Of a stretch of DNA of 64,000 nucleotides, positions 60,701 through 64,000 are shown piece after piece (within the stretch, counting starts at the first letter, position 1; each line of letters opens with the position of its first letter). The translations under genes and the position numbers were made by a program. Location of the stretch: positions 94,126 to 158,125 of the forward strand of contig DF237115.1 of assembly GCA_000708835.1 (NCBI GenBank). Direction: 5' to 3'. Below the pieces are notes generated by a model that worked only from the letters and a program-made list of their open reading frames with translations, had not been told where the DNA came from and made no database searches. Source of the stretch: Klebsormidium nitens (lineage: Eukaryota > Streptophyta > Klebsormidiophyceae > Klebsormidiales > Klebsormidiaceae).

Positions 60701-62040
60701 AGGCCGCATCGTTTTGCATCTTTTTTTGCAAGAGAAGCACTGCAGCGATGGTGTTCATCAACCTGAAGGAACGGCCTCGAAGCGTTTGCCGAGATGCCAG
60801 TGAGTCAAGCCGGGGGTTGAACCAGTGGTTAGCGTGCACACATATCACCCAGCTATGCTCCCTTTGACCGTCATTAAACCAGCTGATTTACTGCCTACCC
60901 CACCCGGTTAAGTCACTAACCACGCCCTTAACCCTGCAGGTTACGGACCAGATGATGCAGCACGCAGAGAAGGCGTTCCCCGTGAACAGCCCCACGACGA
61001 AGGAGGGGTACTACTACCGGACGCTCTTCGAGAAGCACTTCCCGCAGGTAAGCCGGACATAGGGTTTCAACTTTCAGGGTTTATTTTAATGCTTGTTTCG
61101 GACAGTATTCGTCGGATAGCAGGCAGTTGAGAAGCTGCTGCTAAAAGAAAGGGAAAACCGAAAAGGTTTTTGTCAAATTCCGGGTTGTGGATAACCTCAA
61201 GTTGATAGTGAACGTTCAAAGCAGGCATTTGAGAATCTGCTGCTAAGAGCAAAGGGAATCTGAAAACGGGATGACTCTGGACCGATAGCAGTTAGGAAGG
61301 AAAGCATTCGTCCAAGTGTGTCTCAAGTCGACGGGAAACATCGAGAACGAGGAGCTTGAGCGACTTTCGAAGACTCAGCAAAGATCCACAATAAATTAGC
61401 TGAGGGGAACGTTCGCCGGAGGTTTGGAGCTGCCGCCCCCCTACTGCTTTTGATAACACGCACCCGCCTGATTGCGAACCCAGCGTTCGCCAACTGACCC
61501 GAAGACTGATCATGAAACTGTCCCTCTGCTCTCAAACTCGCCAGCTTTGATGCGCAGTCAATATCACAGCGCCGATCCAGCCCTTTCGTTTATGGGGTCT
61601 TATGGCGTAGTCAGAGTGCAAGTTCCAGCTCAGCGATACAGATCTAAGCATTTGATCGTCTGTTATTCTATCCCGCTGCGGCGCTAACCGTGCTGGGGCT
61701 CTGTGCGTCTCCAACATACTAATCGTCCAGTTTCTGTCGAGTAAACGGCTTGGTCGTGCATTCAGAATCACAGTCCCAGCCCAGCATCAGAGCAATCAAC
61801 TTGATTCGATCGAATCTACTTTTGTTCAATTTGAATAGGCATTCAATCGTCTTTTATCTAATGCAGCACGCCGCAGCGCTGACCGTCCCGGGGGGCCCGA
61901 GCGTCGCGTGCAGCACGGCCGCTGCCATTGAATGGGATAAGGCGTGGGCCAACATGCTGGACCCCTCCGGGAGGGCCGCCACTGGGGTACACGATTCCGC
62001 GTACGAGCCGGAAGCGAAGGCTGCGGCGAATGGAGCCTGA
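51785..62040 (+). CDS. ASN: Asparagine synthetase, glutamine-hydrolysing
   Basis: Makes asparagine from aspartate, ATP and glutamine. Nine exons, all phases matching, 566 aa (plant enzymes are about 580): 51785-51864, 53276-53513, 54412-54649, 54979-55313, 57823-58017, 59087-59239, 60267-60446, 60940-61047, 61867-62040. The glutaminase domain starts with the catalytic Cys2 ([14 protein letters not shown]), then [44 protein letters not shown] and [20 protein letters not shown]. The synthetase domain has the PPi loop [20 protein letters not shown], then [54 protein letters not shown] and [19 protein letters not shown], and it ends [20 protein letters not shown] and GVHDSAYE. Introns are up to 2.5 kb and contain many decayed copies of neighbouring exons. 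Identity and structure are confident. Confidence 0.95.
53830..54345 (+). repeat. Decayed copies of asparagine synthetase exon 3
   Basis: Exon 3 (54412-54649) is preceded by at least four fossil copies of its first half. About 54239-54345 is closest: it keeps the cag acceptor and reads [14 protein letters not shown] before diverging. About 54088-54195 keeps gtgggcgagg and gcgagcc; about 53943-54060 keeps gggaacttatggcgg; about 53830-53892 keeps atgttc and cttgacaacaggacggg. None has an intact frame and donor. Confidence 0.8.
54846..54882 (+). repeat. Copy of the asparagine synthetase exon 4 start
   Basis: The junction ctcttcaggcggcctccggc occurs here and again at the true exon 4 start (54971-54990), followed in both by a form of cgacgagcac. 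The copy lacks the residues between and soon diverges. Offset is about 125 bp. Confidence 0.8.
55945..56400 (+). repeat. Decayed copies of asparagine synthetase exon 4 core and end
   Basis: About 56199-56396 matches the end of exon 4: ctagttgcctc, gcaagccgccacgtggc, gaaggcggcgcgcgaggtgg and a final acaggtgggg. It has indels and reads out of frame. A shorter copy of the exon end (cgcgttctcggtgcagg) lies near 55962. Both are in the 2.5 kb intron 4. Confidence 0.8.
58125..58170 (+). repeat. Copy of the asparagine synthetase exon 5 end
   Basis: cttccataaagcgccaaaca, aggaggtcag here repeats the exon 5 end and donor at 57993-58021 (YFHKAPNKE). Offset is about 140 bp. Confidence 0.85.
58690..59040 (+). 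repeat. Decayed copies of asparagine synthetase exon 6
   Basis: The copy at about 58926-59035 is nearly complete: tttcacaaggagacgtgccg, catgtacgattgcctg, catgggggatcgaggcgcag, then diverging before the donor. A shorter copy at about 58703-58745 has cacaaagagatgtcccgcaa. The true exon is 59087-59239. Intron sequence before each copy (ctgattcgttccgtt) is also repeated. Confidence 0.85.
59325..59510 (+). repeat. Copies of the asparagine synthetase exon 6 end
   Basis: After exon 6, catgccatggccatcgacca near 59330 and ggagttcgtggacgttgttg near 59464, with a gtaagt-type donor near 59502, repeat the end of the exon ([12 protein letters not shown]). Both are partial. Confidence 0.7.
60119..60200 (+). 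repeat. Truncated copy of asparagine synthetase exon 7
   Basis: An acceptor and 75 bp matching the start of exon 7 lie here and encode [20 protein letters not shown]. Homology with the true exon (60267-60446) stops abruptly after the Pro-Glu codons and a TAA follows at about 60230. The copy is well preserved, so the duplication is probably recent. Confidence 0.9.
60745..60800 (+). repeat. Decayed copy of the asparagine synthetase exon 7 end
   Basis: The string acggcctcgaagcgtttgcc with gagatgccagtgag here resembles the exon 7 end (gacggcctcaaagacttcgc, cgagaagcaggtgg). Coding potential is lost. Confidence 0.6.
61105..61265. repeat. Intronic direct repeat in the last asparagine synthetase intron
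   Basis: cagttgagaagctgctgcta near 61124 and catttgagaatctgctgcta near 61227, followed by similar purine-rich bases, are about 103 bp apart. They hold no clear exon sequence. Confidence 0.6.
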
Positions 62041-62907
62041 CGGGCGCGTTTCGGACGGAACGGAAAATGGGGGTTGACTTGATGGGCTCTTTTGTGTCAA
62101 CGCTCGATTGTTGTGGAACGATTGAAACGGATTGTTATACGAATGGAGATTTAGATTTTTTGGTGTAGCAGTACGGACTGGTTTACGAGCTTGTTGTCAG
62201 CAAACGAAAGCTGAGGGGTTGACGCACTGACATCTGAGGGCGTTGGTTCTCAACGCCGAATCGTACTTGTCTGAACGCGATTGCCGAAAATGGAGAGACA
62301 AATATGCATGTGAGTCAGGGTTAGAGAGGCGGCGCTTGCTTGGGTTGCTTGCGCTTGCAGATAAGGGGTTTGCCAAAGGGCGGCCCGCCAGTCATATGGT
62401 GATCTTAGACGTTTGCAGTTACTTGCTGTGTCTGTTGAAAACTCAGCCTGGCAGAAATGTAGCACCTTTAATTGAACCGTAATACATGCATGGCAAACCG
62501 ATACAGCTCGTCAACAATGAACTTGTCACACGCAACTTTCCACTTGACTCATTTCATGAACTGCAGTAACATTGTCTACTTCAACAACATGCATGCACTT
62601 CTTACATCAGTGGTGGCAAATCAGGCAGTGCCGCATGGCACAAGATATATGTACCAAACTCGGTGGCGCCGTCATTCAAAATTACCTGCAGTGACCTGGT
62701 TCAGTCGTCCCAAGTTACATATACGAGCTCTCTATGGTCGGAGAACATATATAGATAGAGAGAGATCCAGCCTGAGCCGCCTCGATCGGCACAGCCCGAT
62801 CAACCAGCAATTCAACATGTTGATCGGCCCAAGTAGCTATCCGGCGGCATGTAAGCAATGCAACAACGTATCAAGAGCGACGATCGATTAAAATCAGCGC
62901 CCTGCAT
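62041..62907. other. 3' flank of asparagine synthetase
   Basis: Untranslated 3' region and spacer. Short frames only; nothing recognised. Confidence 0.45.
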
Positions 62908-63362
62908 ATATTGCATTTAAAATCTTTATTAGCATTTTTATAAAAATCAGTGGATAATAGCGGCACGTGGCAACCCCCTATTTTTGCGGAAGTATGACGT
63001 CAGGCACGCAATAAATCCCGTAGATTTCGGGACATCCCTAAAATTTTTGAAGACTGAACCATGAAGGTGAAGTTTGACGTTCTTCACAACTAATCTTCAC
63101 ACAATCTTCTTAAGTACTAATATATGTCATTTTAATTATTTTATATATCATCGGAATCATCGAAATATAAGACCATGCTTTTTATTCCTCTTCATATTAC
63201 TATACTGACTTCCCCTTAAGTACTTTTATTTTTGTTTCCCGCAAATTCAACCAGTCTTTGCAAAATTTCCGTCATACTTCCGCAAAAATAGGGGGTTGCC
63301 ACGTGCCGCTATTATCCACTGATTTTTATAAAAAATGCTAATAAAGATTTTAAATGCAATAT
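62908..63362. mobile_element. MITE-like element with about 92-bp terminal inverted repeats
   Basis: Positions 62908-62999 and 63270-63362 are inverted repeats that match almost perfectly; one arm has a single extra base in an A/T run. The repeats begin attgcatttaaaatctttat and end near agtatgacg. The interior is about 270 bp, AT-rich, with no coding capacity. The dinucleotide TA flanks both outer ends, which would fit a TA target site as used by Tc1/mariner (Stowaway-type) elements. The long arms would form a stable hairpin if transcribed. Confidence 0.85.
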
Positions 63363-64000
63363 TGTTTTGCGTCATGATAGCCGTGCCCACCCATCCACCC
63401 TTTGCAAAAATCATTTATTTTTTTTTGAACATCAATTTTACGTGATTAACTAGTTCGAAACCACGCGCTTCAGGCGCGCGGTAATGGTATGTCTCACCTA
63501 ACCATTACCAGAGTCCGCGCCAGGTCTCCACCAAACTTTGTTAGAATCTCGATCTAGTTCTTGGGGAGGATTGATTTTTGACTGGGGAGCGTGGGGAGAC
63601 CATTTTTCCAAATAATCATTTTTAATTACCCCCTTCGAAGATATTTTTTAGTTTTTTGCCCTCCCCACGCTCCCCACTTACTACTTACCTCTTCCCACTC
63701 CATAACACAATAATAATAAAAGAAACAATACTCGTATAGACTGAAACAGACCTTATGAAAACAAACTTTTGAAATCTGCAAAGGCTGCAGTCAGGCCGCA
63801 AAGGGTCTTTCAAAATTCGCACATCCTTACACCGAGTCTGCACTAGGTCTGCACAAGGTTCTCACTGAGTCTAACCTAACCCTAGCACTAAACCCTAGTC
63901 AAATCGGGCTTACGCTATCTTCATGAGCTTTCGCTGACTGCTCGTGATGTCGAAGGACGCTTCTTTGAAGAGCCACAGTCTCCTCAAAAACAAAGTTGAC
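63363..64000. other. AT-rich spacer at the right edge
   Basis: No coding signal. There are short near-repeats (agtctgcactaggtctgcac, near 63835) and a plant telo-box-like aaaccctag near 63889. These are weak signals. Confidence 0.4.

Overview
The window is nuclear DNA of a photosynthetic eukaryote, most likely a streptophyte (charophyte) green alga; a Klebsormidium-like genome is my best guess, by inference only. The reasons are a plant-type XEG113-like GT77 arabinosyltransferase, a plant-type STAR/KH RNA-binding protein, a plant-style HNH nuclease and a class II asparagine synthetase, all cut by many GT-AG introns, with GC-rich exons and AT-richer introns. I found no bacterial operons, CRISPR arrays or rRNA genes.

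Layout from left to right: a GT77 glycosyltransferase (minus, 3' end off the left edge); ribosomal protein eL28 (plus); a disrupted F-box gene (minus); an intronless double-VOC (glyoxalase-fold) gene (plus); a 13-exon secreted phosphodiester glycosidase (NAGPA-like) with a tandem array of Cys-rich exon modules (minus, about 14.0-25.9 kb); a seven-exon STAR/KH protein (minus, 27.8-33.6 kb); a four-exon HNH nuclease (plus, 35.9-38.6 kb); a very large NOT4 E3 ligase (minus, 40.3-51.1 kb); a nine-exon asparagine synthetase (plus, 51.8-62.0 kb); and two MITE-like elements (about 34.5-34.85 kb and 62.9-63.4 kb). Most gene models were rebuilt by hand from homology, splice sites and intron phase. The STAR, HNH, eL28, NAGPA-like and asparagine synthetase models close in frame from start to stop.

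The genes do not form a pathway. What unites the window is structural: five genes (GT77, NAGPA-like, STAR, HNH, asparagine synthetase) carry extra copies of their own exons, or exon-intron junctions, in the neighbouring introns. These range from intact, phase-compatible cassettes (Cys modules of the NAGPA-like gene; six copies of one GT77 exon) to decayed fossils with frameshifts, stops or lost splice sites. This looks like ongoing local tandem duplication that has both built new protein modules and filled introns with exon debris. It is the main thing worth following up.
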